This document shows, piece by piece, positions 53,001 to 62,581 of a stretch of DNA of 64,000 nucleotides. Position 1 is the first letter of the stretch, and each line of letters starts with the position of its first letter. This stretch comes from JAPOUP01 sp026708635 (GTDB taxonomy: Bacteria; Pseudomonadota; Alphaproteobacteria; Rhodobacterales; Rhodobacteraceae). The notes beneath the pieces are model-generated. The model ran no database searches. It saw only the letters and a program-made list of their open reading frames with translations, and was not told the origin of the DNA. Made by a program: the position numbers and the translations under genes. The stretch is from assembly GCA_965200115.1 (NCBI GenBank), contig OZ241336.1, forward strand, positions 2,046,001-2,110,000. Direction: 5' to 3'.

Positions 53001-53864
53001 ATGGCAACCGGATCCAATATCCAGACCTATTTTCAGGGAACCTGGCACCAAGGCGACATGATGGTGCTGCGCGCGGCGGACCACGGAGCGTGGCTCGGAT
53101 CGTCCGTCTTTGACGGCGCCCGCTATTCACAGGGAGTGGCTCCGGATCTGGAAGCGCATTGCGCCCGGATAAACAGGTCGGCCGAGGCGCTCATGATCAA
53201 ACCGACCGTCAGCCCCGCGAAGATGGTGGAACTCATCCGGGAAGGGTTGAAGCGCTATGATAGAAACGCCTCGGTCTACATCCGGCCAATGTATTGGGCG
53301 CTTGAGGGTACGGACCTGGCCGTGGTGCCAAAATACGGTTCGACGGGATTCTGCGTCTGCCTGGAGGAGATACCCATGGCGCCGCCCAACGCCACGGCCA
53401 GACTGACAACCACAAGGTTCCGGCGGCCGGTCCTTGAGGACGCGGTCGTCAACGCGAAAGCCGGGTGCCTCTATCCGAACAACGCGCGAATGCTGGCCGA
53501 AGCGCGGTCAAAGGGATATGACAACGCCCTTGTCGCCGATGCGATGGGCAATGTGGCCGAAACCGCGACGGCCAACGTGTTCATGGTGAAGGACGGAGAT
53601 GTCTATACCCCTATCGCGAACGGAACCTTTCTCGCCGGCATCACCCGCTCAAGGCATATCTCGAATCTCAGGCTGGACGGCCTGACCGTGCATGAGACCG
53701 TGCTCACCTTCGACGACTTCCGGGACGCCGACGAGATTTTCATGTCGGGCAATATGATGAAAGTGACGCCGGTCACGGAATTCGACGGAACAGGTTATCA
53801 GACCGGTCCGGTGACGAAACGGGTCCGCGAGCTGTACTGGGACTGGGCCCTGTCCGGAAACTGA
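53001..53864 (+). CDS. ilvE: Branched-chain-type class IV aminotransferase
   Basis: A 287-residue PLP enzyme of fold type IV, predicted to transaminate branched-chain amino acids. Features: HGAWLGSSVFDGARYSQGV near the N-terminus; the PLP lysine K153 in NAKAGCLYPNNARMLAEARS; then GNVAETATANVFMVKDG and the GITRSRHI phosphate loop. Length is typical for alphaproteobacterial IlvE-like enzymes. A perfect CGGAGGAAG site precedes the ATG. D-amino-acid or 4-amino-4-deoxychorismate activities occur in the same fold, so substrate is inferred. Confidence 0.88.
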   Translation: MATGSNIQTYFQGTWHQGDMMVLRAADHGAWLGSSVFDGARYSQGVAPDLEAHCARINRSAEALMIKPTVSPAKMVELIREGLKRYDRNASVYIRPMYWALEGTDLAVVPKYGSTGFCVCLEEIPMAPPNATARLTTTRFRRPVLEDAVVNAKAGCLYPNNARMLAEARSKGYDNALVADAMGNVAETATANVFMVKDGDVYTPIANGTFLAGITRSRHISNLRLDGLTVHETVLTFDDFRDADEIFMSGNMMKVTPVTEFDGTGYQTGPVTKRVRELYWDWALSGN

Positions 53865-53981
53865 CCGCGATATAGCCGGAAGCGCGAACGTTGGTCCGAT
53901 CGGATAGCCTGGGATCGACCCATGCGGTGACACGGCCGCTGCCAGCGGTCTGGCCATGGACCCGCGCCCGGGAGGAGTCGG

Positions 53982-54437
53982 ATGCGTAAGTTCCTTGTCG
54001 TGCTTGATGACAGCCGGGAATGCCTGAACGCCATGAGGTTCGCCGCGATGGCGGCTTCCCGCAGTGGACGCGGCGTCCAGATCCTTTCGGTCATTCCGCC
54101 GGAAGAGTTCCAGCATTGGATCGGCGTCGGCGAAATCATGCGGGAAGAGGCGCGTGAGCGTATCAAGGCACATTTCGAAGTGTTCGCGAAATGGATGCGG
54201 GACAGGAGGAACGTCCATCCGGAGCTGGTGATCCGGGAAGGTGAAGCCGTTTCGGAGATTCTCGCGCAGATAGACGAGGATCCTGGAATAGATGTCCTTG
54301 TGCTCGGTGCCGGATCCGACACAGCCGGTCCGGGCCCCTTGGTCACGAAGCTCAGCCGCTCGTCGGGTTCCTTTCCGGTTCCGATCACCATCGTGCCCGG
54401 CAATCTGCCTAAGGAAAAGCTTGACACCGTCACCTGA
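53982..54437 (+). CDS. Universal stress protein (UspA family)
   Basis: 151 residues with the UspA fold: start RKFLVVLDDSRECLNAMRFA, RGVQILSVIPPEEFQHWIG, DVLVLGAGSDTAGPGPLVTK and FPVPITIVPGNL at the end. The ATP-binding loop G-2x-G-9x-G(S/T) is only partly kept (GAGSDTAGPGPLV), so nucleotide binding is uncertain. GGAGGAGT precedes the ATG. In Rhodobacterales such a gene often lies near NifU and tsaB, as here within 6 kb. Confidence 0.9.
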   Translation: MRKFLVVLDDSRECLNAMRFAAMAASRSGRGVQILSVIPPEEFQHWIGVGEIMREEARERIKAHFEVFAKWMRDRRNVHPELVIREGEAVSEILAQIDEDPGIDVLVLGAGSDTAGPGPLVTKLSRSSGSFPVPITIVPGNLPKEKLDTVT

Positions 54438-54697
54438 CCCGGGATCGCGTCAATCAGTCTATCGACGTCTTTGACCGGCCCCTCGCGCCACCAGAGCGAG
54501 ATATAGGCCCTTCGGAAATCCATACGAGGGCGCTTGTGAATGGATCCGGTCCGGATATAACGAAACGATCGACCGGAGGCTGTGGTGGCCGGGCATGAAC
54601 CGGGTCTGGATGGCGCCCTTGGCTGGACGGGGCGCGGCCCGTGTGACGCATATCCGGAACGAAGCCTGTGTCGCGTGCGGGACCGGAGACGGCTGAA

Positions 54698-55462
54698 ATG
54701 CGGATTGCGCTGACGGGAGGGGCGACCGGAATCGGTGCCGAGGTCGCGTTGCGGCTTAAGCGCGACGGCCATGATGTGACGGCGATCGACATATCCGAAC
54801 CCGGTGGGCATGTGGATAGATGGATCAGGGCCGACCTCGGCGACCCCGATTCGGTCAGTGAGGCCATCGGCGCAGCGAACGGCCCGTACGACGGACTGAT
54901 CAACAATGCGGGGATGCCCCCGAGGGACGGTCAGGAGGAACCGATCCTCAAAGTGAACTTCTTTGCCCTCAGATCCATTGTCCATGGCCTACTGGACAAA
55001 CTCACGCCAGGAGCCGCCATTGTGAACACGGCGTCCCGCGCCGGGGCGAAGTGGCGTGACAATATTGACGAGGTCAGGGCGTTGATGGCGCTTGATCCGG
55101 TGAATCTGGGCGGCTTCATCGCCAACCGCGGAATTGACGCGACACGGGCTTACTGTCTTTCCAAGGAAGCCGTGATCGCGTTAACCGTCGCCGAAACCCA
55201 ACGTCTGGCCTCGCGGGGGCTGCGGATGAACAGTGTCAGCCCGGCAGCCGTAAATACCGGCATCCTGCCGGACTTCGCCAAGGCTTTCGGCGACAGGATG
55301 GCCAGGAATCTCAAACGCGCGGGACGGGCCGGAACTCCCGCCGAGGTCGCGGACACAATCCTGTTTCTGGCCTCACCGGAAAGCGGATGGATCAGGGGTC
55401 AGGACATTGTCGTGGATGGGGGAATGGATGCGATGGGGGAAAGCGAGTCACTTGGACTGTGA
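54698..55462 (+). CDS. Short-chain dehydrogenase/reductase
   Basis: A 254-residue classical SDR. Cofactor motif TGGATGIG at residues 6-13; D30-I-S suggests NAD(H) preference; NNAG at 69-72; active-site S near 113 with Y152-x3-K156 in AYCLSKEA; and the C-terminal GWIRGQDIVVDGGMDA. An insertion around 115-145 (ASRAGAKWRDNIDEVRALMA) resembles 3-alpha-hydroxysteroid dehydrogenase-type SDRs. ATG 54698 is preferred (GGAG upstream) over a GTG 10 codons earlier. Substrate unknown. Confidence 0.9.
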   Translation: MRIALTGGATGIGAEVALRLKRDGHDVTAIDISEPGGHVDRWIRADLGDPDSVSEAIGAANGPYDGLINNAGMPPRDGQEEPILKVNFFALRSIVHGLLDKLTPGAAIVNTASRAGAKWRDNIDEVRALMALDPVNLGGFIANRGIDATRAYCLSKEAVIALTVAETQRLASRGLRMNSVSPAAVNTGILPDFAKAFGDRMARNLKRAGRAGTPAEVADTILFLASPESGWIRGQDIVVDGGMDAMGESESLGL

Positions 55463-56000
55463 AGCCGAAACGGCCGCCGGAATCGGTCGACCGGAGGCGC
55501 CGGCTTCAGCCATCCCCGCCAAATGGGGTGGAGAACGCCGGCTCCTGACGGGCTGCCCGCCCGTCCCCGGCGACGGGCCCCGTTAATGAAATCCCCGCCG
55601 CCGCCGCGTCCCGGCACCTCATCGACACGGCATATGACCGAGGAAATGAGCGAAATTACCGCCATTGACGCATCTGAAAGCGCTGGGGCGGCCGGGATCG
55701 CAATGGCTGGGGTCCGCCGATCGTCCGACGGTTCCGTTGGCCGGACCAGCCTTACCCGCAGCCACATTCCGGGTGCGGGCGTTTTTCCGGAAGGTCACGA
55801 AACGCGGGTTTCCGCGGGTGCAGGTTTCGTGTTCAGTCAGGCGCGACGGGACGACGGCGCCATCGCGTCCAACGCGGCGCCGGGAGTAATCGCCGAAGGT
55901 ATCGAGGCGCAAGCGGAGGGGCTTCCGGACGGTGTCGAACCCGCCATCCCTGAACCTGCCCTGGGGAATTCGGTAGGCTGAGGTTGCCGGAGGGTATGCA
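55463..56000. other. Gap between SDR and TRAP operon
   Basis: 538 bases with no supported gene. Open frames of ~150 codons on both strands (55523-55981 plus, 55619-56062 minus) have no family pattern. The TRAP operon promoter should lie here; no clear box pair was seen. Confidence 0.35.
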
Positions 56001-58082
56001 ATGAGCCGGGAGGTCCCCGAACTTCGCGTGGGAAACGTGGCCGCCTTCCTGTTCACGCTCACGATCTTGGTCTACGCGGCGTCAGGCCCCATGAGTGAAT
56101 TCGTCCGCTGGTTCATCGAGGCGACGACCCAGGGATTTGAGGATCTGTCACGTCGGGACCAGAGGCGGATCCTCAGATCACACTGGCTCGGCGCCGGATA
56201 CCGCGAACTGGAGCGATCCGTCCTTCTGCCCACCGGGATGATCCTCGGCTTGCCCCTGCTCCTGTCCTTCGCGGTCACGTTTCTGTTTCTGCCAATGCGC
56301 TGGCGCTGGCTGAACTGGTCCCTGGCGACGCTCTCATCCGCGGTGCTTCTGGTCTGGATCGTCAAGCTCTTCGCCGTGGATGGCGGCGCACTGCCGAGAG
56401 CCGACGCGTCGGACCATTTCCTCTTCGCCATAGCCACGGCCCTGACGCTATATCTGACCTGGCGCCATTTCGGGGGGTTCATCGTCGGTTTCTGCCTGTT
56501 CTGGCTGATCTATTTCTTTGTCCGCGGCCAGCTGCCCCAATGGACCGGGATATTCGCCGGGTCGGAAAGCACGGTGGCCCAGTCGATGAATTCCATGGTG
56601 CTGAATTTCTGGGCCCAGACAGGCGGGATGTTCGGTCAGCCCCTGCAGGTGGTATCGGGAAACGTTCTGATATTCATCGTGTTCGGCGCGGTCCTCATGG
56701 CCAGTGGCGCGGGCGACCTGCTGATGAAGATCGCGAACCGTCTGACGGGGCGTTTCACCGGTGGCGCGGCGCATGCCGCGGTGGCTTCATCCGCGCTGTT
56801 CGGGACACTGTCGGGCGCGGCGATCTCGAACGTCGTGTCAACCGGCGTGATGACCATTCCGGTTATCAAGAAATCAGGCTTCAGGCCCAGCTTCGCCGCG
56901 GCGGTTGAGGCGGCCGCGTCGACGGGCGGGCAGGTGATGCCTCCCGTTCTCGGCGTCGTGGCTTTTTTCGTCGCGGGGCAAATCGGTCTCGAGTACCGCT
57001 ATATCGTCGTCGCGGCGATCGTCCCCGCGGCTTTCTATTATCTCGGTACCTTCATGACGGTCTATTTCGAGGCGCGCCGTCAGGGAATCGGCCCGCTGCC
57101 CGCGGAGGCCCGTCCCGGCCTCAACGGACGTGAAATGATCCAATGCCTTGTCTTCATCCTTCCCCTGGGCACCTTGAGCTATTTCCTGTTCGCGCAGCCG
57201 TCGGTGCCGAAAGCTGGATTCTATGGATTCGTCGCCGCCTTCGCCTGCTCGTTGATCCTGTTTCCGGACTTTCGGTCCTGGAACGGGATATACCGCGCTT
57301 TCGTCGACGCGGGCCGGATCGCCACGGGTATTGTGGTAATTGTGGCCGCGATCGGATTGATCGTCGGGCTGATCCAGGTGTCCGGCTTTTCCGGAAGACT
57401 GTCGCTGCTGCTGACGCAGCTGGCGAACGGCCCGCTGCCCGTCGCGTTGATCGTGGTGGCGTTGGGCGCCATCATACTGGGAATGGGCCTCCCGCCGGGC
57501 GCCACCTATTTCATCATCGTCATCGCGCTGTCATCCGGGATAGAGGCCGTCGGACTGGCCCCGCTCACGCTACATATGTTCGTTGTCTTCTTCGCCGTCA
57601 TTTCGACCGTGACGCCGCCGGTGGCGCTCGCCGCGTTCGCCGCGGCCCCGATCGCGGGGGCGAACCCCGTGCAAACCGGGTTACAGGCGGCCAGGCTCTC
57701 GCTGGCGGGCTTCATCATCCCGTTTGTCTTCGTCTACCATCCAGCGGTGCTTTACAAGCTGCAGGAGCTGTTCGTCTGGTTCGGTGACGAACTGCCCAGG
57801 TCAAGCGCGATGATCGACGTCACGACGGTATCATGGGGTGATCTGGGATGGATCGTTCTCGCGTTCACGATATCCATGTCACTATTGACCTCGGCTCTCG
57901 CGGGACACGCGAGGAACCGGCTGGGCGTCCCCGAGAGGGTGGCCCGAACCGTCACTGGCCTTGCCGTTCTGCTTCCGAACATGACCATTGCCGTTCCCGC
58001 GCTGCTCGCCGCGGTTGTCCTCACGCTGGGACACAGGTTTAATTCCGGATTCCCGTCGCGTATCGGTCGGATGACCAGATAG
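56001..58082 (+). CDS. TRAP transporter fused permease (TAXI type)
   Basis: 693 residues with about 17-18 membrane spans, uniting the small DctQ-like and large DctM-like permeases. The DctM part is clear: VLMASGAGDLLMKIANRLTG, GTLSGAAISNVVSTGVMTIP, AVEAAASTGGQVMPPVLGVV and MGLPPGATYFIIVIALSSGI. It carries solutes into the cell with Na+ or H+ gradients. An unusually long N-terminal part (residues 1-~180) contains a soluble charged segment (TTQGFEDLSRRDQRRILRSH). A GGAGGGTATGCA site precedes the ATG. The solute-binding protein follows 26 bases later. Confidence 0.93.
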   Translation: MSREVPELRVGNVAAFLFTLTILVYAASGPMSEFVRWFIEATTQGFEDLSRRDQRRILRSHWLGAGYRELERSVLLPTGMILGLPLLLSFAVTFLFLPMRWRWLNWSLATLSSAVLLVWIVKLFAVDGGALPRADASDHFLFAIATALTLYLTWRHFGGFIVGFCLFWLIYFFVRGQLPQWTGIFAGSESTVAQSMNSMVLNFWAQTGGMFGQPLQVVSGNVLIFIVFGAVLMASGAGDLLMKIANRLTGRFTGGAAHAAVASSALFGTLSGAAISNVVSTGVMTIPVIKKSGFRPSFAAAVEAAASTGGQVMPPVLGVVAFFVAGQIGLEYRYIVVAAIVPAAFYYLGTFMTVYFEARRQGIGPLPAEARPGLNGREMIQCLVFILPLGTLSYFLFAQPSVPKAGFYGFVAAFACSLILFPDFRSWNGIYRAFVDAGRIATGIVVIVAAIGLIVGLIQVSGFSGRLSLLLTQLANGPLPVALIVVALGAIILGMGLPPGATYFIIVIALSSGIEAVGLAPLTLHMFVVFFAVISTVTPPVALAAFAAAPIAGANPVQTGLQAARLSLAGFIIPFVFVYHPAVLYKLQELFVWFGDELPRSSAMIDVTTVSWGDLGWIVLAFTISMSLLTSALAGHARNRLGVPERVARTVTGLAVLLPNMTIAVPALLAAVVLTLGHRFNSGFPSRIGRMTR

Positions 58083-58108
58083 AACGTACGGATCAAAGGA
58101 GGAAGAAC

Positions 58109-59086
58109 ATGCGCGAACTTACGCTGGCGGCCCTGGCCGCCGTTTCACTGGGCGGCGCGGCCGCGGCCGAAGACCGGATCCTGCGAATGGCGACAATCGC
58201 CCCCAGCCTGGGTCAGGCAATCACCATGGCGACATTCGCGAATGTCGTCACGGACAACCTTGACGGATTGTCAATCGAGGTGTCCGGCGGTGGCGCCGCA
58301 ACCCTGCATATGATGGAAGTGGCCCGCGGCAACCTTGACCTTTCGATGACCAGTCCGGTCGTCTACAATCTGATGGCGGGCGGCAAGGCCATGTACGCCG
58401 GAGAGCCCGAGGCTCCGGAACTCGCCAAAAACCTCCAGCTGCTGATGTGGTTTCCCTACGGACAGTATCACTTCACGGTTCGCGCCGACAGTGACATCCA
58501 GACGCTTGACGACCTGGAGGGCACGACGGTGTTCCTCGGGCCACAGGGCGGAGGGGCCTATAACGCGGCCAAAGGCTGGGTGGAAGCGACCACGGGGCTG
58601 GTCGCCAACGAGGACTACGACGCGATCAAGGCGAACTGGCAGACCGGCTTCCAGGCGTTTCTGGACGGGAAGATAGACGTTTACGTCAACGGGTGTCTCG
58701 ACCCCTGCGGACAGTTCATACAGTTTACCGAAACAGAGGAACTGCGCTTTCTCGGTCCGGAAAGCCATGAGGGCGAATCAGTGGAGAAGTTTCTCGGCCA
58801 GTGGCGTTACCGCGCCGAGGTTCCCGCCGACATGTACCAGGGACAGGCCAACGACGGCCCGGTGATGTCGTTCGATACGGCGGTCGGCATCGCCGTTCGG
58901 GCGGATCTCGACGAAGACACGGTCTATGCGTTGACCAAGGCATTCTGGGACAATATCGAACAGATCACGTCCGAGGCCCCCTGGGCGGAAGCCCTGGATG
59001 TCAGCTTTGCCGCCTCAAAGAGAGGGCTGATGGAGCTTCATCCCGGCGCTGCCGCCTACTACCGTGAAGCGGGCGTAATCGAATAG
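58109..59086 (+). CDS. TAXI-family TRAP solute-binding protein
   Basis: 325 residues with a signal peptide (start MRELTLAALAAVSLGGAAAA, cleaved before EDRILRM). The TAXI pattern is visible: MATIAPSLGQAITMATFANV, EVSGGGAATLHMMEVARGNL, DLEGTTVFLGPQGGGAYNAA and GKIDVYVNGCLDPCGQFIQF with a Cys pair that may form a disulfide. A perfect AAAGGAGGAAGAAC precedes the ATG. It works with the fused permease upstream. The ligand cannot be read from sequence; many TAXI proteins bind C4/C5 dicarboxylates or glutamate. Confidence 0.93.
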   Translation: MRELTLAALAAVSLGGAAAAEDRILRMATIAPSLGQAITMATFANVVTDNLDGLSIEVSGGGAATLHMMEVARGNLDLSMTSPVVYNLMAGGKAMYAGEPEAPELAKNLQLLMWFPYGQYHFTVRADSDIQTLDDLEGTTVFLGPQGGGAYNAAKGWVEATTGLVANEDYDAIKANWQTGFQAFLDGKIDVYVNGCLDPCGQFIQFTETEELRFLGPESHEGESVEKFLGQWRYRAEVPADMYQGQANDGPVMSFDTAVGIAVRADLDEDTVYALTKAFWDNIEQITSEAPWAEALDVSFAASKRGLMELHPGAAAYYREAGVIE

Positions 59087-59686
59087 AGGCGCGGAACCCC
59101 TGCCCGGATCCCGGCGTCCCGGCCGGCCGTCGCGACGTTCGGGCTGGCGGTTCCGGCCGCCGCCGGTCCCCGCGTTCGAAAGCGACCGCGCGCCCGCCTG
59201 GAAATCCGCGCGGCGCGGGTCACGGTACCTCAGCCGAGCCAGGCGCGCGGGGCGGCTATCCACGTTCGCTGTCTCTCCCACCCGAACCGGAGCCGACGGC
59301 GTCGACGGACCGCTGCGGTGCCCTCCCTTGACCGTCGAGCGACCGGCGGGGGGCGAAGCGGACGCCGTGCATGCGGGGGCCGCCGAGCGGGAGTTCCGGT
59401 CTCCGGGAGGGTTGGGGAACGGCCGCCCATGCGGCCCTGAGCGTCCATCGATCAGACCTATCCCCCGCGAGCGCGATCCCGGAGGCCTGGGTTCGGGGTG
59501 TTATGTCGGCATACGGCGCCCGCTATCGACGCAATCATGAAATTCCCCGTCTTGCGGGCGTGGTTTCCGGAGCCTCGCGGGTGCCGTCGCGCGGTATCCC
59601 AAAACCCCATGGAACATTGACGGCGTCCCCGGGGAAGCCGTCATGAAAAATCGCGGGGCGGCAGTTTAGAATGATTCCAGAACTCC
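59087..59686. other. Gap between TRAP operon and NifU gene
   Basis: About 600 bases of GC-rich DNA with no supported gene. Short open frames on both strands lack family patterns. I looked for tRNA T-arm motifs and found none convincing. Confidence 0.4.
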
Positions 59687-59715
59687 TTGACACCGGGGCG
59701 CCAAGCAAGAATATC
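59687..59715 (+). promoter_or_regulatory. Sigma-70-type promoter candidate for the NifU-tsaB operon
   Basis: TTGACA (59687-59692) and AATATC (59710-59715) separated by 17 bases, 26 bases before the NifU start. One of the best box pairs in the window. The AAGGGAA ribosome site follows at a suitable distance. Confidence 0.5.
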
Positions 59716-59740
59716 AATAGACCAGCAAGGGAACCTGACG

Positions 59741-60295
59741 ATGTTTATCCAGACCGAATCCACTCCAAATCCAGCTACCCTGAAATTCCTGCCCGGCAAA
59801 ACGGTCCTTGACGCCGGCACGGCTGACTTCACCTCGGTGGAGGCGGCGGGAGATTCGCCGCTGGCGGGGCGGATCTTCGCCGTGGACGGCGTGACGGGCG
59901 TATTTCTCGCCAATGACTTCGTGACGGTGACCAAGGCGGAGAGCGTCGCCTGGGAGCATCTCAAACCCTCCGTCCTCGGCGCGATCATGGAACACTACCA
60001 GTCAGGCCTGCCCGCGATCACCGGCGAAACCGCCTCCGGGCACGCCTCGCACGAGGGACCTGATTCCGAAATCGTGGGCCAGATAAAGGAACTTCTCGAC
60101 ACTAGGGTGCGCCCGGCGGTCGCCCAGGACGGCGGTGACATCACCTTCCACGGCTTCGAGCGCGGGGTGGTGTACCTGCATATGCAGGGCGCCTGCGCCG
60201 GCTGCCCGTCGTCAACGCTGACCCTCAAGATGGGAATCGAGAACCTCCTTCGACACTACATTCCGGAAGTCACCGAAGTGCGCCCGGTTGCCTGA
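59741..60295 (+). CDS. NifU-type iron-sulfur scaffold protein (Nfu)
   Basis: 184 residues in two domains. The N-terminal Nfu_N domain (MFIQTESTPNPATLKFLPGK, GVTGVFLANDFVTVTK) and the C-terminal NifU domain with the cluster-binding C152-A-G-C155 motif in GACAGCPSSTLTLKMGIE. It receives and passes Fe-S clusters to target enzymes. ATG 59741 is the conserved start; a TTG extension upstream would lie on the promoter. The stop overlaps tsaB by 8 bases. Confidence 0.95.
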   Translation: MFIQTESTPNPATLKFLPGKTVLDAGTADFTSVEAAGDSPLAGRIFAVDGVTGVFLANDFVTVTKAESVAWEHLKPSVLGAIMEHYQSGLPAITGETASGHASHEGPDSEIVGQIKELLDTRVRPAVAQDGGDITFHGFERGVVYLHMQGACAGCPSSTLTLKMGIENLLRHYIPEVTEVRPVA

Positions 60296-60941
60296 GCCGC
60301 TGGTTCTTGGATTCGATACGTCGGGGCCGTATTGCGGGGCCGCGCTGCTCGCGGGTGAACGGTGTCTGGCGGAGCGGCACGAGAGCATGGCCCGAGGCCA
60401 GGCCGAACGGCTCCTGCCGATGCTAACGGAGTTACTCGAGGGAGCGGGCGTCGCCTGGCGCGATCTTGACGCCGTCGGCGTCGGAGTGGGGCCGGGAAGC
60501 TTCACAGGAGTCCGAATCTCGGTGTCCGCGGCCCGGGGACTGGCCCTGGGGCTTGGCGTTCCGGCGCTCGGCGTCACGCTTCTTGAGGCCGTCGCGCACG
60601 GCGTGGAGCGACCGGTTCTCGCGTGCCTGGACGCGCATCGGGGAATGGGCTATTTCCAGAGGCATGGGTTCGGGGATCCGGCGCCATTCATCGCGTCACC
60701 CGAGAATATTGCCGGAATTCCCGGATCGGGTATCCGATGCGTCGGAAGCCTTGCGGAAAAAACGGCGAGCCGATTGGGCGCCGGATGCGCTTCGGCGCGA
60801 TTTGCGCCCGCCCGCGCGATTTCACTGATCGCGGCCGGGCGCCAGAAGGCCGGCTCGCCCATCGAACGTCCGGCACCGCTCTATCTTCGTGCCCCGGACG
60901 CCAGGCCCGCCACAAAAGACGCCCCCATGATACCTGCGTGA
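60288..60941 (+). CDS. tsaB: tRNA threonylcarbamoyladenosine biosynthesis protein TsaB
   Basis: 217 residues. TsaB is the ASKHA-fold partner of TsaD in the t6A37 tRNA modification. Pattern: VLGFDTSGPYCGAALLAGER at the start, SMARGQAERLLPMLTELLEG, AVGVGVGPGSFTGVRISVSA and GLALGLGVPALGVTLLEAVA. The only sensible start is TTG at 60288 inside the NifU stop, with no strong ribosome site, so translation depends on coupling. The usual partner rimI does not follow; the last ~10 residues and the following 250 bases hold no acetyltransferase. Confidence 0.92.
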   Translation: MPEPLVLGFDTSGPYCGAALLAGERCLAERHESMARGQAERLLPMLTELLEGAGVAWRDLDAVGVGVGPGSFTGVRISVSAARGLALGLGVPALGVTLLEAVAHGVERPVLACLDAHRGMGYFQRHGFGDPAPFIASPENIAGIPGSGIRCVGSLAEKTASRLGAGCASARFAPARAISLIAAGRQKAGSPIERPAPLYLRAPDARPATKDAPMIPA

Positions 60942-61088
60942 CGTCCGGAACCCGGTTTCCCATGATCCCGGATCACTCCCGAACCGGAGGTTTTCCCGGA
61001 AACCGGCCGACCGGCTGAACGGCAATGCGCAGGCTTGCCCCATCACCGGGTACGATGAAGGGAATTGCCCAAAATCCCCAAAAACGGG

Positions 61089-61118
61089 TTGACCATCCCC
61101 CCCGCCTAAGTCCTAAAT
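61089..61118 (+). promoter_or_regulatory. Promoter candidate of the BMP-ABC operon
   Basis: TTGACC (61089-61094) and CTAAAT (61113-61118) with an 18-base spacer containing a C7 run, 80 bases before the BMP gene. Changes in the C-run length would alter the spacing. The remainder of the 256-base gap after tsaB holds no gene that I can support. Confidence 0.35.
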
Positions 61119-61197
61119 CATCCATCTGCGAGTTATCCGCTCGCCGTCCACATCCAGCCGGTCAATCCGGCCACCCACATCAAACCGGGAGAGTTCC

Positions 61198-62190
61198 ATG
61201 ACCCTCAGAAACAAACTCACGGGCGCCGCGGCGGCACTGGCCATTTCCTCCGCGGCCGCCCTGGCCGAACCGGGGCTGATCATCGACCTCGGCGGCAAGT
61301 TCGATAAATCCTTCAACGAGGCCGCATACAACGGCGCGCAGCGCTGGGTCGCCGAAACCGGCGGCACCTATATCGAAACCGAACTGCAGTCGGAGGCGCA
61401 GCGCGAACAGAACATGCGCAAGATGGCGGAGCGCGGCGCGAATCCGATCGTCGTTCTGGGTTTCGCGAACGCGTCAACACTGGAAAAGGTCGCGCCGGAC
61501 TATCCCGACACCAGATTCACGATCGTCGATATGGTCGTCGACGCGCCAAACGTGAGATCCATCGTCTACGCCGAGCACGAGGGCAGCTATCTCGTCGGCA
61601 TGCTCGCGGCCATGGCTTCCAAAACGGGTACCGTGGGCTTTGTTGGAGGTATGGACATCCCGCTGATCCGCAAGTTCGCCTGCGGTTACGTACAGGGCGT
61701 TAAGGCGGTGAATCCGGACGCCACCGTTATCCAGAACATGACCGGGACGACGCCGGCCGCGTGGAACGATCCCGTAAAGGGGGGAGAGTTGACCCGCACC
61801 CAGATCAGCCAGGGCGCCGACGTCGTTTACGCGGCGGCGGGCGGTACCGGCGTGGGCGTGCTGCAGGCCGCCGCCGACGCGGGCATCCTGTCCGTCGGCG
61901 TGGACAGCAACCAGAACTACATGCACCCCGGCAGCGTGCTGACCTCAATGATCAAAAGGGTCGATAACGCGACCTACGAGACGTTCATCAATGGCGTCGA
62001 GGGCTTTCAGCCGGGCATAAGCCTGATGAATCTGGCGGCGGAAGGCGTGGGCTACGCAATCGACGAGCACAACCAATCGCTTATTGACCAGGAGATGATG
62101 GCGGCGGTCGACTCGGCCAAGGCCATGATCATCTCGGGAGAGCTGGCCGTACACGACTATATGTCGAGCGACAGCTGCCCGGTCTCGTGA
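61198..62190 (+). CDS. BMP-family (PnrA/Med-like) substrate-binding protein
   Basis: 330 residues with a signal (start MTLRNKLTGAAAALAISSAA, cleavage after ALA). The BMP pattern is clear: LIIDLGGKFDKSFNEAAYNG, MAERGANPIVVLGFANASTL, AEHEGSYLVGMLAAMASKTG, GFVGGMDIPLIRKFACGYVQ and VYAAAGGTGVGVLQAAADAG. Homologues bind purine nucleosides or related ligands for ABC import. No lipobox is seen, as usual in Gram-negatives. GGGAGAG precedes the ATG. It heads the operon with the NTF2-like gene and the ATPase. Confidence 0.93.
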   Translation: MTLRNKLTGAAAALAISSAAALAEPGLIIDLGGKFDKSFNEAAYNGAQRWVAETGGTYIETELQSEAQREQNMRKMAERGANPIVVLGFANASTLEKVAPDYPDTRFTIVDMVVDAPNVRSIVYAEHEGSYLVGMLAAMASKTGTVGFVGGMDIPLIRKFACGYVQGVKAVNPDATVIQNMTGTTPAAWNDPVKGGELTRTQISQGADVVYAAAGGTGVGVLQAAADAGILSVGVDSNQNYMHPGSVLTSMIKRVDNATYETFINGVEGFQPGISLMNLAAEGVGYAIDEHNQSLIDQEMMAAVDSAKAMIISGELAVHDYMSSDSCPVS

Positions 62191-62233
62191 ATGGCCGGCC
62201 CCGCCCAACCGCGTTCATCGGGCCTTACCGCCA

Positions 62234-62581
62234 ATGACTGACGCGATTAACCGGTTTTTCGCGGCGTGGAGCGACATTGACGGTGACGGCCGGGCTGATC
62301 TCATCCGCTCGGCCGTCAGCGGAAGTTTCCGTTACACCGATCCGCATACACCTGATCCGATCACCTCGGTGGAAGGCATGCTGGAGTTTCTTGGCGGGTT
62401 TCCGCCGGGAGCGAGCGCCCGGGTGATCGAACCGATAGACAGACACCACGGACATGCCCGGGTGAACGTCGCATTCGATTTCGGGGAGGGGAAGTCGATG
62501 GTCGGGCAGTATTTCGCCGACCTCGACGCGGACGGAAAGATCGTCCGGGCCGTCGGCTTTCCGGGCAAGGGGGCTGAATGA
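62234..62581 (+). CDS. NTF2/SnoaL-like small protein
   Basis: 115 residues of a nuclear-transport-factor-2-like fold: AINRFFAAWSDIDGDGRADL, VSGSFRYTDPHTPDPITSVE, GMLEFLGGF and YFADLDADGKIVRAVGFPG. Such cone-shaped folds bind small molecules or catalyse isomerisations. It lies between the BMP binding protein and the ABC ATPase, overlapping the latter by 4 bases (ATGA), so it is part of the transport operon; it may act on the imported compound. Exact role unknown. Confidence 0.75.
   Translation: MTDAINRFFAAWSDIDGDGRADLIRSAVSGSFRYTDPHTPDPITSVEGMLEFLGGFPPGASARVIEPIDRHHGHARVNVAFDFGEGKSMVGQYFADLDADGKIVRAVGFPGKGAE

Noticed and set aside
55523..56062. Overlapping ~150-codon frames on both strands before the TRAP operon
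   Set aside because: Neither shows a family pattern or a convincing start; treated as intergenic.
59087..59740. Possible tRNA or small RNA gene in the gap before NifU
   Set aside because: A GTTCGAAA stretch near 59173 lacks a pairing T-stem and no acceptor stem could be drawn.
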